Below, piece after piece: positions 23,111-35,311 of a stretch of 64,000 nt of DNA. The position numbers and the translations under genes were made by a program. The DNA comes from Catonia carolina (taxonomy: Eukaryota; Arthropoda; Insecta; Hemiptera; Achilidae). The notes below the pieces were generated by a model, which was given only the letters and a program-made list of their open reading frames with translations, had not been told where the DNA came from and ran no database searches. Position 1 is the stretch's first letter; each line of letters begins with the position of its first letter. Where the stretch lies: positions 22,665,506 through 22,729,505 of the forward strand of contig JAQMRL010000006.1 in NCBI GenBank assembly GCA_035578175.1, written 5' to 3'.

Positions 23111-23910
23111 ATTTCATCAATTAACGTAGTATTGTAATTGACTAATCATTACAGTGATCTAAAAGCTGCACTTATCTATCACGACAGAGTTCTGTCACTG
23201 GACTGCGTCTCCACTCAACGTTTTTTCAACATGTTAATTTTTTCATATTTTGTGTTACCACATTCACTGATTGTATCTAACAAATAGTGAATTTTTTGAA
23301 TAATAAAACAAATTATAATAGCAAGAAAAGATTAAGTTATTACTACATCTTTAATACGAAAAAAAATTACTTTTATTAAAAGAAAAATCCAAATTATTTG
23401 TACTGAATTGAAGAAAAGGAACATTAACGACCTACTTATAAATTCTGTTTTATTATTAATCAGGCAATATTAATAATTACACTTAAATAAAGATTAAATT
23501 GTCAATGCATTACTTTTGTTTAGTTTAACTTCCTGTCCAGCTAAATCGTTACGGTACTGGAAAGTAAATTCATGATTCAATAGCATGAAATTATTAGCGT
23601 CGTTTATTTTCAAGTTTTTATTACAGCGGCTAAATAATATTTTTTATTAAAAGTGTGTCGGTTTTAATAGGAATAATAGTAGTATTAATAATTGCATAAT
23701 ATACGCCCACGGTCATTCGGTTCGTTATTTGATCAGCTGGAAATGTATTTGGCTGTGTGAGAATTAGCAGGCCTAAGCTGACTATTCTAACCTAACCTTC
23801 GTGTCCTTCATCAGGGACTGTCATCCTTATTATTGTTTATAACGAGCTATACCGAATAGTACCTATAAGAAATTTTCCCGAACGTTGTCCTTCCATTACT
23901 TACCTTCTTT
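23111..23910. other. Upstream region of gene 2
   Basis: AT-rich; no recognisable gene. It may hold distal regulatory sequence of gene 2, but no motif stands out. Confidence 0.4.
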
Positions 23911-23914
23911 TTTG

Positions 23915-23955
23915 TATATATATAACTCATCCCTCTTAAATTTTTATTCATTCAT
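23915..23955 (+). promoter_or_regulatory. Core promoter of gene 2 (TATA and initiator)
   Basis: A TATATATAA box at about 23915-23924 is followed about 30 bp downstream by TCATTC-type initiator sequence (23947-23955). The start codon of the 7-codon first exon is about 100 bp further on. Position and spacing fit an insect TATA promoter, but the exact transcription start is inferred. Confidence 0.55.
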
Positions 23956-24049
23956 TCCATTGCCTTCAATCGGCTAACATCGGGTTAACATAACCTGACT
24001 TTTGTCTTAATTCTTCGATTTCTATACATTTACAAACAACGTCAACATT

Positions 24050-24070
24050 ATGGCTTCTTGCAAAATCGCC
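24050..24070 (+). CDS. Gene 2 exon 1 (7 codons)
   Basis: ATG GCT TCT TGC AAA ATC GCC (MASCKIA) is followed directly by the donor GTGAGT at 24071, in phase 0. Only the n-region of the signal peptide is encoded here; the hydrophobic core is in exon 2. The start is supported by the TATA box about 130 bp upstream and by the matching first exon at 62348. Confidence 0.78.
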
Positions 24071-27000
24071 GTGAGTAATCATATTTAAAAATTTTGCAAA
24101 CTGATCTTCGTTTTTAGAATATTTTTGCACATCTTAAAAATATTTGCACTAATTTATTTACGTTAATTTATGCACTACGTTATTACTTATAAGACCGCTG
24201 TTTATCGAAGCACACTTCATTCTTTTTTTGTCTTTAATTTTTATTACGGTACTGTACATTGAACTGCACAACTTCCGTATTTCGTATTTAAATGGCGATG
24301 GGTAATTTCATTTTAAGGAGAAGAGGTACCCAGTGATACATTCTCCGTTCAAGATTTCGGGTATTGTCCGTTATTCAGACCAAGAGGTCTCTACTCCATT
24401 TTCGCTTTAAATGACGCACCTGTTGGGAAGTTTCTTGTAGCTAGATCACGGGCTAGTTAGTTTGGATGGACATCTAGTTTCTCGTGAAATGTAGCTACTA
24501 TACAAGGACGTGGTTAGCTCCTTTACTGTAGGAATTTTGAAATCGTCGTGGAGTGTTTTATTGCTTACATAAAATGAAGCGCCAGAAGCAAGTCTTAAGA
24601 ATTTTGATTGAAAGGCCTGGATCGACTTTAAATTACTCCCTGCTGCTATTCCAAAGAGCTGGATACCATAAGTCCAGACTGGCCTTAATAGATATTGTAC
24701 TTTATACATTAATTTCTAAAACGGGATTTCTTTTTAAAAACTGTGATTCAGTATCATTAATTATTGTACACCAACGATTAACCGTAAAAATTATTAAAAT
24801 CTGTTGATTGCTTTACAAAGTAAGAAATGAAAACAATTTGAAGTTAGGATTAAACCTCAACATAACGTAGGCCTATGATCAAAATAATTAGATATAAAAT
24901 TGATAAGTAAAAAACCAGAATAAAATGTTTAATAACACTTTAAACACGGAGAATAGAATATCGAGTCTGTATACTACTCATTACAACTTTATATAAATTT
25001 TTGTGCAACATTTTTTTGAATATTTGGAATATTGAACAATCAAGAATAATTAATTTCTATAGTAGTCGTTCTAAAACGTGATTTACTTGTTAAAGCTTAC
25101 TACCTGCCTATATTTGGCCCTCTCAAGACGATGCTTTAGTAGAAGCGTTTTAAACATCTATAATGAGTACACGGTATCGCCCTGGTATAAATGTACAAAT
25201 AAGGCGAGTTTTTGTACGAAAGGGATTTCAGGTAGATATTTCTAACTTATCAAACATCATCTTTTACTGCCACTTCAGCGGCACTTCGCCCCGCTTACGT
25301 GTCTCGGCCTCAGAGGGGTAGGTGGATCATAATTCATAAGTGGATCAGAACCATTTGCCACAAGGTGAAGTCCGGCAAAATTGTTCCTCATAAGTTCCTC
25401 ATTCTTCATAAACGGATCAGAACCATTTGCCGAAAGGTGAAGTTTGGCAAAGTTGTTCCTCAAAGTCATTTACATATTGGTGTTTGTAAATTTTATTATT
25501 GGATCGTATTATTTCTGTCTCATAAGTTTCAGTTTGTATATAATTTTATCTGATAATTTATTACCTTTTTTTGGGGTAGGTAGAAAATACCGTGGAAAAA
25601 ATATAATACAAGATATGTAATTTTTAAAATATCACTAATAATATGGTCTAAATTATAAATTATTACAAGTAAATTTAAAAACGCACACAAACGTAAGTTC
25701 TACCCTAGTATTTTATAAATATCTAATGTAAATAAATGTGGTTATCCATAACAATGTAGTCATTTGTTTAATTCATTTATTATCAAAGTTTTATTTTCAT
25801 TCAGGAGAACTTGAGATAGTCCTTTAAGTGCTGCTCAGGTATTTTTACGAAACTTAGTTACTAAACATCAAATATTTCCAATATTATTTTATACTGGTAC
25901 TGTCTGTCTGTAACTTGATGGCCTCCGGCCGAGGGTAGCAATATGCGGATTGTAAAACCATTTCAGAAAACACACATCTAATTTTGTTTAAGTAACTGAA
26001 ACTTTTCGTATTTTTTTAAACAAAGTATTTCGTATGTTTTTGTCCTATTAAATTATTTCGAAAAATGCACGCTTAATGAAATAATGTACAATTTAGTAAA
26101 ATCTTTGTTTTTGATGAAAAACCCGTATTTTTTCAAACACATCGTCATAGTTCAGCAACTATTTCACAGATTAACATAATATGAGACAGGTTTTTGGTAA
26201 TAATTTTGAAAAACGTTGATACAATAAAATTAAATATAAAATCATTACTTTTTATTTTACTAGGTATTTTCATAAATAAATTTTGTAAAATCGCAAAACA
26301 CGACATAAAAAGTTAGCATGCGAGAAACTTTTCGGTATTTAAAGAAACACTCGTTGGAAACAAAATTTATTTTTTTTCATATAACTTTTTTTAAAGCATA
26401 ATCTGTTGTACATTAATAAATGCAACTTATCATTAAAATTAACATATGAACAAAGTACGACCCTCTGATTTAATTAACAAATTATAACATGAAGACATAT
26501 TATACTGCTCTATTATTTACAATCAAAATTAGATAAATAGTGTTTTTTGAAAAAATAAATAAATAAAATAAAAAAATTAACCAAAACCTCCTTTAAAACG
26601 AAAAAATACAAAATGAGAAGTAATAAATAATAAGCACATAATTCCAAAGTATATGTACACCGAACTTTACTGGAGATAATTAAAAATTTTCATTCAGTTA
26701 TTTACAACATTCACAAGCAACACGCCATCTACAGAATATTAATTTACTTATATTCAGAATCTACACTATATTATTTAAAATTTAAAATCACACTAGCAGA
26801 ATACAAATGAGGGATCCAGTACTGTAGCACGTTTTAGTCAATGAACATCATTGCTGTTGTCTAAGAGATTCAGTGCTAAAATATTTACGTCGTTGTTTAG
26901 ACGTTCAATGTATTTACAACTAAAACTTCGTATTTCTTCTCCTGCCGTTTGCCCATCCATACCACGATGTATATCGCCGTTGGTTATATACCTCGGTGCA

Positions 27001-30000
27001 TTTAGTATTATCTGCAGAACTTTCAATTGAAACCGTTGCAGAACCTCGAAGTTTGAAGTCGATGCTGTAATACATCTTCCTAAATGTTAAATCCAGCTGT
27101 TTCCTTTTCATTTGAATGTGTTTGCGCTAAGTCAGACTCCTATCTAAGTACATTTCTAAATATTTTACATCACTTGCCTGTGGAATATTCTTGCCATTCA
27201 GTTGGACAAGAGGACAAGTTGCCCTTCTGGTAAGAAACGAAATAAAGACAATTTTTTTAAATTAATTTTTAGTGAAAGAATTATTTAAATTGGAACCAAA
27301 AAAACTGAAAATGTTTTCTGAAATGGTTTTGCAATCCGTACCATAGCTCCTTTCTGCGAGAGGCCATCAAGTTATAGACAGACAGCAATTGTTTTCTAAG
27401 GTTAAATCTTCCCTCATAAATACTGCTTAATTAATCCAGTTACCCAAGTGACTCAGTATGATGACTAGTGGACAGTGAGTCACAAACAAACACTTTTAAA
27501 ATTTGTATTTACATTATTTTATGTCTACACATACCATATAAAACAAATTGAAAATGTAGCGATAAAAATGGGGTGATTTAAAAATTATGGGTCCATGATT
27601 TTGTAGTTTAAACTCAGTTTCATACAAGTTATAATTTAGGTTTACAATCCTAGCATTCTGGTCCATTATTTTCTAGTATTTTTTGTCTAGCATTTAGCAT
27701 ATTATTAGACATCAAAAGACTACAGTACCAAATGTCAAAAAATTTTGATAAATACTAAAATTATCAAACTATTTAATCCGGAATTAGAAACCTAAATATC
27801 CATATAATCTTATAAAATTTTAAAAATACGAGTATAATTTTTACTCATGCTGAAATTCACAACACTCTTTATCAAATTAACTACTGTTAATTTTGTATTA
27901 AAATATAAAATAGTACAACCAAATAATTCCCAGAAATAAATAATAGTGTTTAAATTAACTTTTTTGTAAAAAAAAAATTAATAAATATAATTATATATAA
28001 TTGGTCTACATTATTACTATTATTATAGATATGAATACAACATTAAAATGAACAAAGAGTGTTAATAAAACAATATAAAATTAATTATTTATCAATCAAG
28101 GAAAATAACTGTTAATAAAGTAATTATTAAATTTAATTAAGCATAAATTATAGTTTTCAAGGTCAATTAAGATCATTTAGGACGTATGTAATTAACTCCA
28201 ATCTTAATTTACATATTACAGGGTATTGTATTTTACGTATTATAAAATTAATGTTTCGTTTCTGCAGAGTGAGCAGGAAAGTTTAATTTAACTTCAATCT
28301 CTCTAATATATTTTTTATTTCTAGTCGTTAGACTGAACAATATTGATTACATCAAATTTAAATTAATTTTAATATTCTAGTTGAATTTAATCTTTAATTC
28401 AGCCCAGTCAGTTTACTGGTACAAAATTACTTTGTTTAGTTGTGTTACTTAGTTTCAAGAAAAACTTGATATAGTGATCGTAGGTCAGTTTTATTTTTAA
28501 TAAGCTACATCGATACATGAAAGACATGATCGTACAATATATTTATAAGTTATTTAAGTCTAAATTGTATTAAAATATTACAGAAAATAATAAAAAATTG
28601 TAAAACTTATTGTATTAAAATTAATGATTGATTTAGTACATTAAGACTTTAAATATTTCATTGAACAGTTAAAAGTCAGTAAATTACTTAACTATTCAAA
28701 TTCTTAAAAGCAAGTTGTCAATTTCTGTTGTGGCTGAAAATTGTTATTGTACGGTATCTTTTTTTGGTTTTACTTTCAACTGTGTTGCAATTACTGCTAA
28801 TGCAGGCAGTGCGAAGGGTGAATAATAAAGTAAATAATAAAGAGTAAATAATCTAGGGAGAGTAAGTGATGAGAAAATACCACTCCTGACTGGAAATCAA
28901 ACCCGGGATCCCGTTGTAGGAGCCAGTTGTGCTAACCACTACGCAAATGTATTTAAACTAATTTTTTTAACCAGACCAAAATTTAAACCTGGATATTCTG
29001 ATTTCCAGTACTTAGCGATGCACCACTGTTAACTACTGCACCATAAACTACTGTATTTTATTTTGTTGAAATTCAAGTGTTAAACATTAATGCAGACGAT
29101 GTAAGATTAAAATGATAAAAACTTGTCGGACCTGAAAAGGAATTTAACTCGGGATCACTGGCATAGAAACCATTTTTGCCGACCATTTCGTCAATGCAAA
29201 CGTGAAGTAAAATTTTACATTATCAGTTTTACTTTTAGTAGACTTCAAAAAAGAAAAATTATTCTAATAAATTAAAGATTAATAAAAAAAATCAATGGCA
29301 ATTTTTGTTCATTGCTAAAAATAATTTGAAAACTAATGAATTAGTTAAAAAAAATAGTTAAAAATTGGCGAATTTTTTTTATGAACGCGAAACGTGCAAA
29401 ATAAATTTTCCGTTGTAATAATTTAACACTGCTTCATGTTATTCGTTTATAAGTGTTGCGGGTTGCATATATTTTCCCAACAGAACTGTACTGTTTCTAG
29501 ACGAATATTAGGCCCTATGCAATTAATTAGCAATGTGTAAGATTTTTATTAAGATAAGAAATGCACTTTGTGTTGTACATTGCTCATGGTACATTACTTC
29601 TTTTTAATTTAAATTCTAGGATTGGTTGTTTTAAACATTTATAAGACCCTGGTGCTGAATTACTACGTTCGAACTTTCAAACCAAGTCATAAAAGCTGCA
29701 AAATTTATAGAATAATACTGTACTGTTTAGTACAAGTTCATATATTTAATTTTATATTACTTTATTTACTAAATATTAATAATGTACTTATTAATGGTAT
29801 TAAAATACAATGTCACTATTATTTAATATTTATATAATAAAATTCTAATTCTAATTTAGTGTTAAAGTAAATATTTAAAAAATTATAGCTACTAACAATA
29901 TAGATACAACTGTAAAAATGTAAGCAGATGCTATCAATTGTTTTTGAAATCGGTCATTACTTCCAATATTAACAGAAATAGAGCTAATGATCATGGCCTC

Positions 30001-33000
30001 TGATGCCCGATAAAATTAGTCAAAAAGAGGTAACGGACATAAGATTATGGAAGTTTTAAAATCAGGAAAACGTTTTTGTTTTAATTTCAGAATTTCAACC
30101 GTATCAAAAATTGGAACGCTCATAGATATGACGTTAGATATTATTGTTCTCATATGGTTGCACTCTTTGTAAACTCTTACAAAATATTTATCATATGTTT
30201 TATGTATTACTTTTACAATTTTAAAACGTAACGTACACATTATTATTACGCGTAACATTTTCATTCAAGAAACGAATAATTCCAGAAATATTTGGATATG
30301 TCACCTTGGACGATACAGTAATCACGCATAAAGAAAAAGTTAAATTTCGGGGTTTACATTTTTATTAACCACTCACGTAGAGAAGTCATATTATGGACGA
30401 TACGAAAACAACTTGGGTTGAAGTTAGGTCATTAGTTCTGGCTCTTAGGCAGTAAGTTTTTCTCTTAAAAATAAAGGGTTAGAGCTACAGGATACAGCCA
30501 ATTCATCAAATACAGAAATATTTCAGCACTTTCAATTAAAATTCCTGAGACTAGTCAACCCCTCCATGGTATCTAACCACGGGTATAAAAATTTATATAT
30601 ATATATATATTCATGCGAGGATTTACAGTCCCAGTCGTATCTTGATTCCTAAGCACCACCTCTGTCTGTCTCGCCAGTTCCCATCGCAGAGCCGGCACAA
30701 AGACATTGCCTTCTGCACCCCATCCAACCATGTCACTTCAGACCTACCCCTCCTTCTACCGGCTGGCATCCACTCCCATACCCTCTTTGGCCACCTACCA
30801 TCCTCCATCCTCTGCAAATGGCCAAACCATTTTAACTGCTTCCGGGAAATGGTATCTATGATATTTTCTTGAAAGCCGATTCTTCTCCTAATTTCAGAAT
30901 TCGAAATTCGATCGATCCATCCGGAATTTGACCAACGCTCCGCCTCCTGAAATCCATCTCCACCGCTTTAAGGTGATCCTTCTGTCTCTTTGTCAATACT
31001 CACATTTCAGCATCATAGGTACAGCACTCTCCAGGATAGCATTATAAATATTTATCTTTGTCTCTTTCCATATTTTATCATTCAAAAGGAAAGAATTCTA
31101 CTGCCATATAACCCTTCGCCTTTGCGAAATCTTGCTGTTTACTTCCACTGCAGTTGCAGCAAATGTGCAGCGGATGAAATGTTAAATAATTATTTAAATC
31201 TTTAATATATTCATAAAAGAAGACATTAAACAATGTAAGGTAACCAGGAAACTTTAAAAAGTTAGAAGAGTATCAAAATCCTTTCGTAATTAACCTCCTC
31301 AACAAAAAACGAAGATACAGACTGAAATAATTTACAACATTGAACTTACATTTACAATTTTGTTAATCATTGAACTCATTCATTTTTTTCGAGTTTTACT
31401 TATGTACTAATCATCGTCATTTCATCATTTTAAACTCCACCATGGTCATCGACATCTTCAAATACTTAATGTTTAAAAATATTAATACACAGTTCAGAGT
31501 CAAGTTTAGTTCTAAATTTTTGTTCCGAGTTTAACATTCTTTTGAAAAATAACTGGAAGTGATTTACGTTTAATTCAAAAGAGGTTATTATTCAAGCTTT
31601 ATTATGTTTGATTAAAGTATATTTACATTTTCAAAAACTTGATTGCAAAAAAATACCTTTACACCTTGTTAAAAAAATAAAACCAAACGATAATTTAAAT
31701 TCGCATACTTATTGCTTATTTTGTTGTAGCAATACTACTATAAAAAAATTAATTTTTCCCAACGACTATGATATCTGTACTAATATTATAAAGAAATAGC
31801 GTGTTTTTTTTTGTGCAGGCTAATTTCCAAAACTACTCAACAGATTTTCACGAAATTTTGACAGCATATTCGTATTTATATTCACAGCAACATTTTCTTT
31901 TTAAATTTTTCGAAATGATAAACCTAAGGGCCCTAATGAAAATTTTCATAAATATGTATGTGTGTGTGTGTGTGTGTGTGTACATATGTGAGAGTAGGTA
32001 TTGGTGTTGACATAGATGAAGGGGTTTGATGATGGCGAGAGATGTACGTGGAGGAATTTATCAAATCGGTGTGTGTGTGTGTCCGTGTACGTTGGGGTAT
32101 ATATTTATATATATAAATATATATATATATATACACAGTCGATCTAGCAGTTAGACAATTTCTGTAACATATTTATTTTAAAAATTTGATTAGGTCCTAC
32201 ACATGTTTTGCGTGTGAAGCCACGTGGTCCATGCTAGTGTATTATAACCAAGGAGTGTAACAAGTCAACTTATTAATAAGATTTGATGTTCTGTTGAATC
32301 CTCAGATATAATTTTTCTGTTTTATGGTTACAGTTGGCTGTATTTTTACTCGGTTTGGTAGCCGTTTGTTACGCTGCTCCAGCTGATAAACAAGCCGATG
32401 TTGAAGCAGTACCATTAGATATACCAGAAAGCGGTCCAGCTGGTCAAGCGAACAAGGATTTAAAAGCCTCAAGTTCTTATGGCTTAGGTTATGCTTATCC
32501 TTATGGTTACGGATATGGACTAGGTTATGGTTATCCTTACTATGGTGGATACGGAGGCTTAGGTTATGGTTACGGGTTAGGAGGTTACAGTAAGTATACT
32601 GAATTTTTATTTTTGTTTTAAGTTCATTTTATTGTCTTTCTTTTGCTGTTTCTAGATTTAATACGCCACGATTGTTCCTAGCCAATCACGCGTTCTTCAC
32701 TACAATTTTATCTAAAATTTATTTTTATCATTTTACTTATACATAATAAGTTTAACAATTTTTTTTAGTAAATACCCTATATGATTCATTTATTAAGAAG
32801 ACAACAATCAACAGTGTTCTTTTCATACATTCTTCTGGTTATTGTTAGATGATAATTATTTTGATTAAGAAAAATTATTTAGATTTTCATCTTGGATCAA
32901 GGTGATAGTTTCATAGACCATTCCTCTTTAAAAATATGCAAATTATCATTTATAGAATGATTATACTTGTGGCTAGAATACAATAAAATCTAACCCAAAA

Positions 33001-34792
33001 TATTTAACTTTCCATTTGTTCAGTTTCACAATAAGTCCTTCGTACCTTGAATTTCCATTTAAGTATGTGGTATACTTTTTAGTACTAATAAAAATCAATA
33101 AAACTGTTACTGAAATCGTTAAATACCTAGTAAAATTTTTGAATTATCTTTATCATTACTGTTAGTTCAATGTCAATATACAGTGTATTTAAAAATTCTT
33201 ATTTTAATATTCTTTTATGGAACGGAGATTATAAATTAAGTATTCTTCTTTTTTTAAATTAAATAAATTATTTGACGAAGTTATAGAGAAAATTGAAAAA
33301 AATAGTTATTGCAGAAAATGTACTGAGTCAAAAATATTAAAATTTGTCGAACAGTTCACGAACTTTTAGAAATTTCATAAAATATCAAAAGAAGAAATAA
33401 GTAAAATCGACTGTAGCTGTTATTTCCAAACCAGCTAATTTATTTTCCTTAAGTGTAAGAAAATTATAATTTAACACAAGAAATAAGATTGGTTACGTGT
33501 TTTACTTGATGTTCGATTCAAGGCAACTATTTATTTGTTATTGTTGTCTAATTACAAATTTTTAATCGTTAATATACGATTTAAAAACAATATTAAATTA
33601 TCAATGTTGTTAAAATAAATTTGGAAAAATAATTTTGTATTAATAGACTAATTTCCAATAGATGATTAATTGAATAGAAAAATTAAGTATGGTGGGTTTT
33701 GAGATTATCAATACAGACCTACTTGATCAAATCTTAATGTTCTTAAATACCAATTAAAGTTATTATTAAATTCTTGAATAGAATAAAAAAGTATTTAATG
33801 AGAAAATAAAGGTGCACCTGTGACAGAATGAAACACCTCATTTTCAAAGCGCTACATTATGTCAATATTTTAATATTTTGTGGTCCCCTTTTCTTGATCC
33901 GAGGCGGTGAGAAAAACTCATGTTCACTCCCTCATGATGGAAGAAGTAGTGTTGGACTCAATTGAGGCGTCCTCGTCTAGCCCCAAGGAGGCCGCAACCG
34001 CCTACCAACCAAAAAACTCACGGCCTGGCCACATGATCCGACATCAGCAGAGGTGGAGAACCCTCCACCTCTCTCAGAACTGTTTATATAATACTACAAG
34101 GGAAATGTCGGGTTAAAAAATTTATTTATACTGTCAGCGAGGCGTGGAAGGGAACCGTAGACTACCTCATTCCCTCTCGCCCTCACTGACCGACACTTAC
34201 TCTTTCACCTTCATTCATCTCTTTCATCACCAGCTCAGGAAATCAGTCTACTTAAATTCTGATATTGGGACAGGATTGATTTACTGTGGGAGAGAGCGAT
34301 CCCGCTGATCTCCAGATGTCTTCTCCCTCCTCAGTCTCCCGATCACCCTCTCCGCAAACTGAGCGACCAACTTCCAGCTCTCCTCATCCCACAGCATCGC
34401 TGCCCCTACTCTCTCTGGGATCCACTGTGCAACGCCTATCTTCTCAGATATCTCCATTCTGTAAAGGCCAAAATAGGGACATCTTTCAAAAATATGTACA
34501 ATGAACTCCTCCTCTTCTTTTGTGGTCCCCTACTACTGTATTCCATAAGATTTATTTGGGAAATACATTTTTATGATAATTATCTGTGTAACACATTTGT
34601 TTATTGTTTTGTTAAGCACATATAATAGATAAATCCATCAATAAAAAATCTTTTAAAATATTCAATCCACTTACATTTTCGATCAATTTGTAATTAATAT
34701 TTCAAAAAGTACTAAAACTTATTGTATTATCCACAGGTTACTATCCAAGATACTACTATGGAGGATATGGTGGTTATCCATACTTTGGTTGA
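24050..34792 (+). CDS. Gene 2: complete secreted Gly/Tyr-rich protein, three coding exons
   Basis: This is the only complete host gene in the window: 110 residues from exons 24050-24070, 32334-32589 and 34737-34792 (21+256+56 nt). Introns of 8263 bp (phase 0) and 2147 bp (phase 1) have canonical GT-AG ends. Joining exons 1 and 2 gives a clear signal peptide (MASCKIALAVFLLGLVAVCYAA, split here as MASCKIA + LAVFLLGLVAVCYAA) with likely cleavage after residue 21 or 22. An acidic/Ala spacer follows (residues 23-52, including DLKASSSYGLGY). The rest is a Gly-Tyr domain with YPYGYGYG and GGYGGLGYGYG repeats, ending PRYYYGGYGGYPYFG. There are no cysteines in the mature part and no chitin-binding R&R motif. 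The role is probably in cuticle or other extracellular matrix. It is a paralogue of gene 1 by exon layout, intron phase and the DLK-S-LGY spacer motif. Intron 1 hosts several mobile elements, and intron 2 hosts a young LINE fragment. Confidence 0.85.
24215..24750 (-). mobile_element. Jockey-like LINE, 3' fragment in gene 2 intron 1
   Basis: The minus strand encodes YLLRPVWTYGIQLFGIAAGS, then SIQAFQSKFLRLASGASFYV and NKTLHDDFKIPTVKEL, followed by the shared 3' UTR whose tail (complement of TTTTTGTCTTTAATTTTTAT) ends near 24218. It is antisense to gene 2 and starts about 150 bp after its first exon. Confidence 0.82.
24755..25330. other. Intronic AT-rich sequence
   Basis: Nothing recognised until the GC-richer segment at about 25270-25330 that leads into the 72-bp duplication. 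Confidence 0.45.
25335..25472. repeat. Two-unit 72-bp tandem duplication
   Basis: The blocks GGATCAGAACCATTTGCC, GGTGAAGT, GGCAAA and TTGTTCCTCA recur with a period of 72 bp (start 25335 and 25407). The minus-strand frame 25275-25469 therefore has a repeated 24-residue unit (RNNFAKLHLSANGSDP / RNNFAGLHLVANGSDP). The protein is not recognised. Confidence 0.7.
25900..27385. mobile_element. Inverted-repeat DNA element (TA target), copy 2, split by a LINE
   Basis: The ends match 16818-17409: CTGTCTGTCTGTAACTTGAT on the left and TGGTTTTGCAATCCGT ... GAGGCCATCAAGTTATAGAC on the right. TA precedes the left end; CA follows the right end (probably a mutated TA). The left interior (26050-26190) is similar to 16980-17110. 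The extra length is a Jockey fragment at about 26370-27245. Confidence 0.75.
26370..27245 (-). mobile_element. Jockey-like LINE fragment nested in the DNA element
   Basis: The minus-strand frames give RRATCPLVQLNGKNIPQ, then MKRKQLDLTFRKMYYSIDFK, then KVLQIILNAPRYITNGDIHR and YIERLNNDVNILALNLLD. These are RT C-terminal pieces with a deletion and frameshift. The non-coding 26370-26830 is its 3' UTR, repeated at 63580-64000. The poly-T at about 26361-26370 would be the poly(A) tail. Confidence 0.78.
27390..28750. other. Intronic AT-rich sequence
   Basis: Part of gene 2 intron 1; nothing recognised. Confidence 0.5.
28755..28958 (-). repeat. tRNA-derived SINE, family S2-like
   Basis: The minus-strand head TTTGCGTAGTGGTTAGCACA (A box) and GGGTTTGATTTCCAGTCAGG (B box) is followed by a body ending GCATTAGCAGTAATTGC and a poly(A) tail. 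It is related to 57272-57450. Confidence 0.75.
29040..29205 (-). repeat. tRNA-derived SINE fragment
   Basis: The minus strand has GCATTGACGAAATGGTCGGC, a B-box-like AGTTAAATTCCTTTTCAGG and the ATCGTCTGCATTAATG 3' block; it is diverged. Confidence 0.6.
29206..30585. other. Intronic AT-rich sequence
   Basis: Nothing recognised. Confidence 0.5.
30588..31090 (-). mobile_element. LINE 3' fragment (C-terminus)
   Basis: The minus-strand translation gives an upstream SNSGWIDRISNSEIRRRIGF (frame-shifted), then KWFGHLQRMEDGRWPKRVWE and RRRGRSEVTWLDGVQKAM, a typical LINE polyprotein end. The frame 30623-30817 is intact and GC-richer than its flanks. An (AT)n microsatellite at 30594-30612 forms the 3' tail. 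Confidence 0.82.
31210..31800. other. Intronic AT-rich sequence
   Basis: Nothing recognised. Confidence 0.5.
31953..32136. repeat. (GT)n and (TA)n microsatellites
   Basis: A GT tract at about 31957-31981, a shorter GT tract near 32071-32084 and a TA tract at 32099-32134. Small reading frames here are artefacts of the tracts. Confidence 0.85.
32334..32589 (+). CDS. Gene 2 exon 2
   Basis: The acceptor is TTTTATGGTTACAG ending at 32333; the donor is GTAAGTAT at 32590. Reading frame opens with LAVFLLGLVAVCYAAPADKQ. Reading past 32589 (SKYTEFLFLF) is intronic. Confidence 0.88.
32596..33875. other. Gene 2 intron 2, 5' part
   Basis: AT-rich; nothing recognised. Confidence 0.5.
33890..34517 (-). 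mobile_element. Young 5'-truncated R1/Jockey-type LINE with 14-bp target duplication
   Basis: TTTTGTGGTCCCCT occurs at 33876-33889 and again at 34518-34531, framing a 628-bp GC-rich insert in AT-rich intron. On the minus strand an uninterrupted frame (34517-34281) encodes EEEEFIVHIFERCPYFGLYR, IPERVGAAMLWDEESWKLVA and FAERVIGRLRREK. This is the end of an R1/Jockey-type ORF2 (zinc-knuckle tail and W-A-F helix). A GC-rich 3' UTR and a three-A tail follow. The perfect duplication and open frame point to recent insertion. Confidence 0.88.
34737..34792 (+). CDS. Gene 2 exon 3 (terminal)
   Basis: The acceptor CCACAG ends at 34736. GT completes a Ser codon begun in exon 2; then YYPRYYYGGYGGYPYFG and TGA at 34790-34792. 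Confidence 0.85.
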
Positions 34793-34834
34793 TTGATATA
34801 ACTTGTGACGTCATTCATCTGCATCATGTACAAA

Positions 34835-34840
34835 AATAAA
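34835..34840 (+). terminator. Polyadenylation signal of gene 2
   Basis: AATAAA lies 42 nt after the stop codon; a second AATAAA is at 35018-35023. Confidence 0.5.
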
Positions 34841-35311
34841 ATAAGGATTATAAACACCAAATACGTAATTCATGAACTCATTTGCTCATTGGAATTCATA
34901 CTGTTGTCATGAATATTATCTACCATATGTGCTAATGGCAAAATTGGAATATATTTTTTGACACAGGATTTTGTCTCATATCCACAAAACAATGTTCACT
35001 TTATTACTTTTATATTAAATAAATCATTGTATATAGTAAATAATCTAATTATGGTTTCTTGTTTTTAGAAAATTACCTTAAGTCACATTACATTTAATCA
35101 GGAGCTTCGAAAGAATTATAAGGATTTCAAATATCAAGTGTTAAAACAGAGAGCAATTTTTTTTTTGTTATTATCACATTAAAAAGAAATCTTGTGTAAA
35201 ACACTCACACAACTCTCTCTTGCTAATGTAAATAATGAGAAATGTAATCTGCATTTAATACCAATGTTTAATCATGAGTAAAAAAAGTAAAATACGAAAT
35301 CATAACCTGAC

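Noticed and set aside
32334..32621. Single-exon 95-residue protein starting at TTG 32334
   Set aside because: It starts right after a CAG acceptor and its last residues are intron. The spliced three-exon gene gives a proper Met, signal peptide and stop.
33907..34504. Two plus-strand frames rich in Ser and Pro
   Set aside because: They are antisense to a LINE C-terminus and 3' UTR on the minus strand, bounded by a target duplication.
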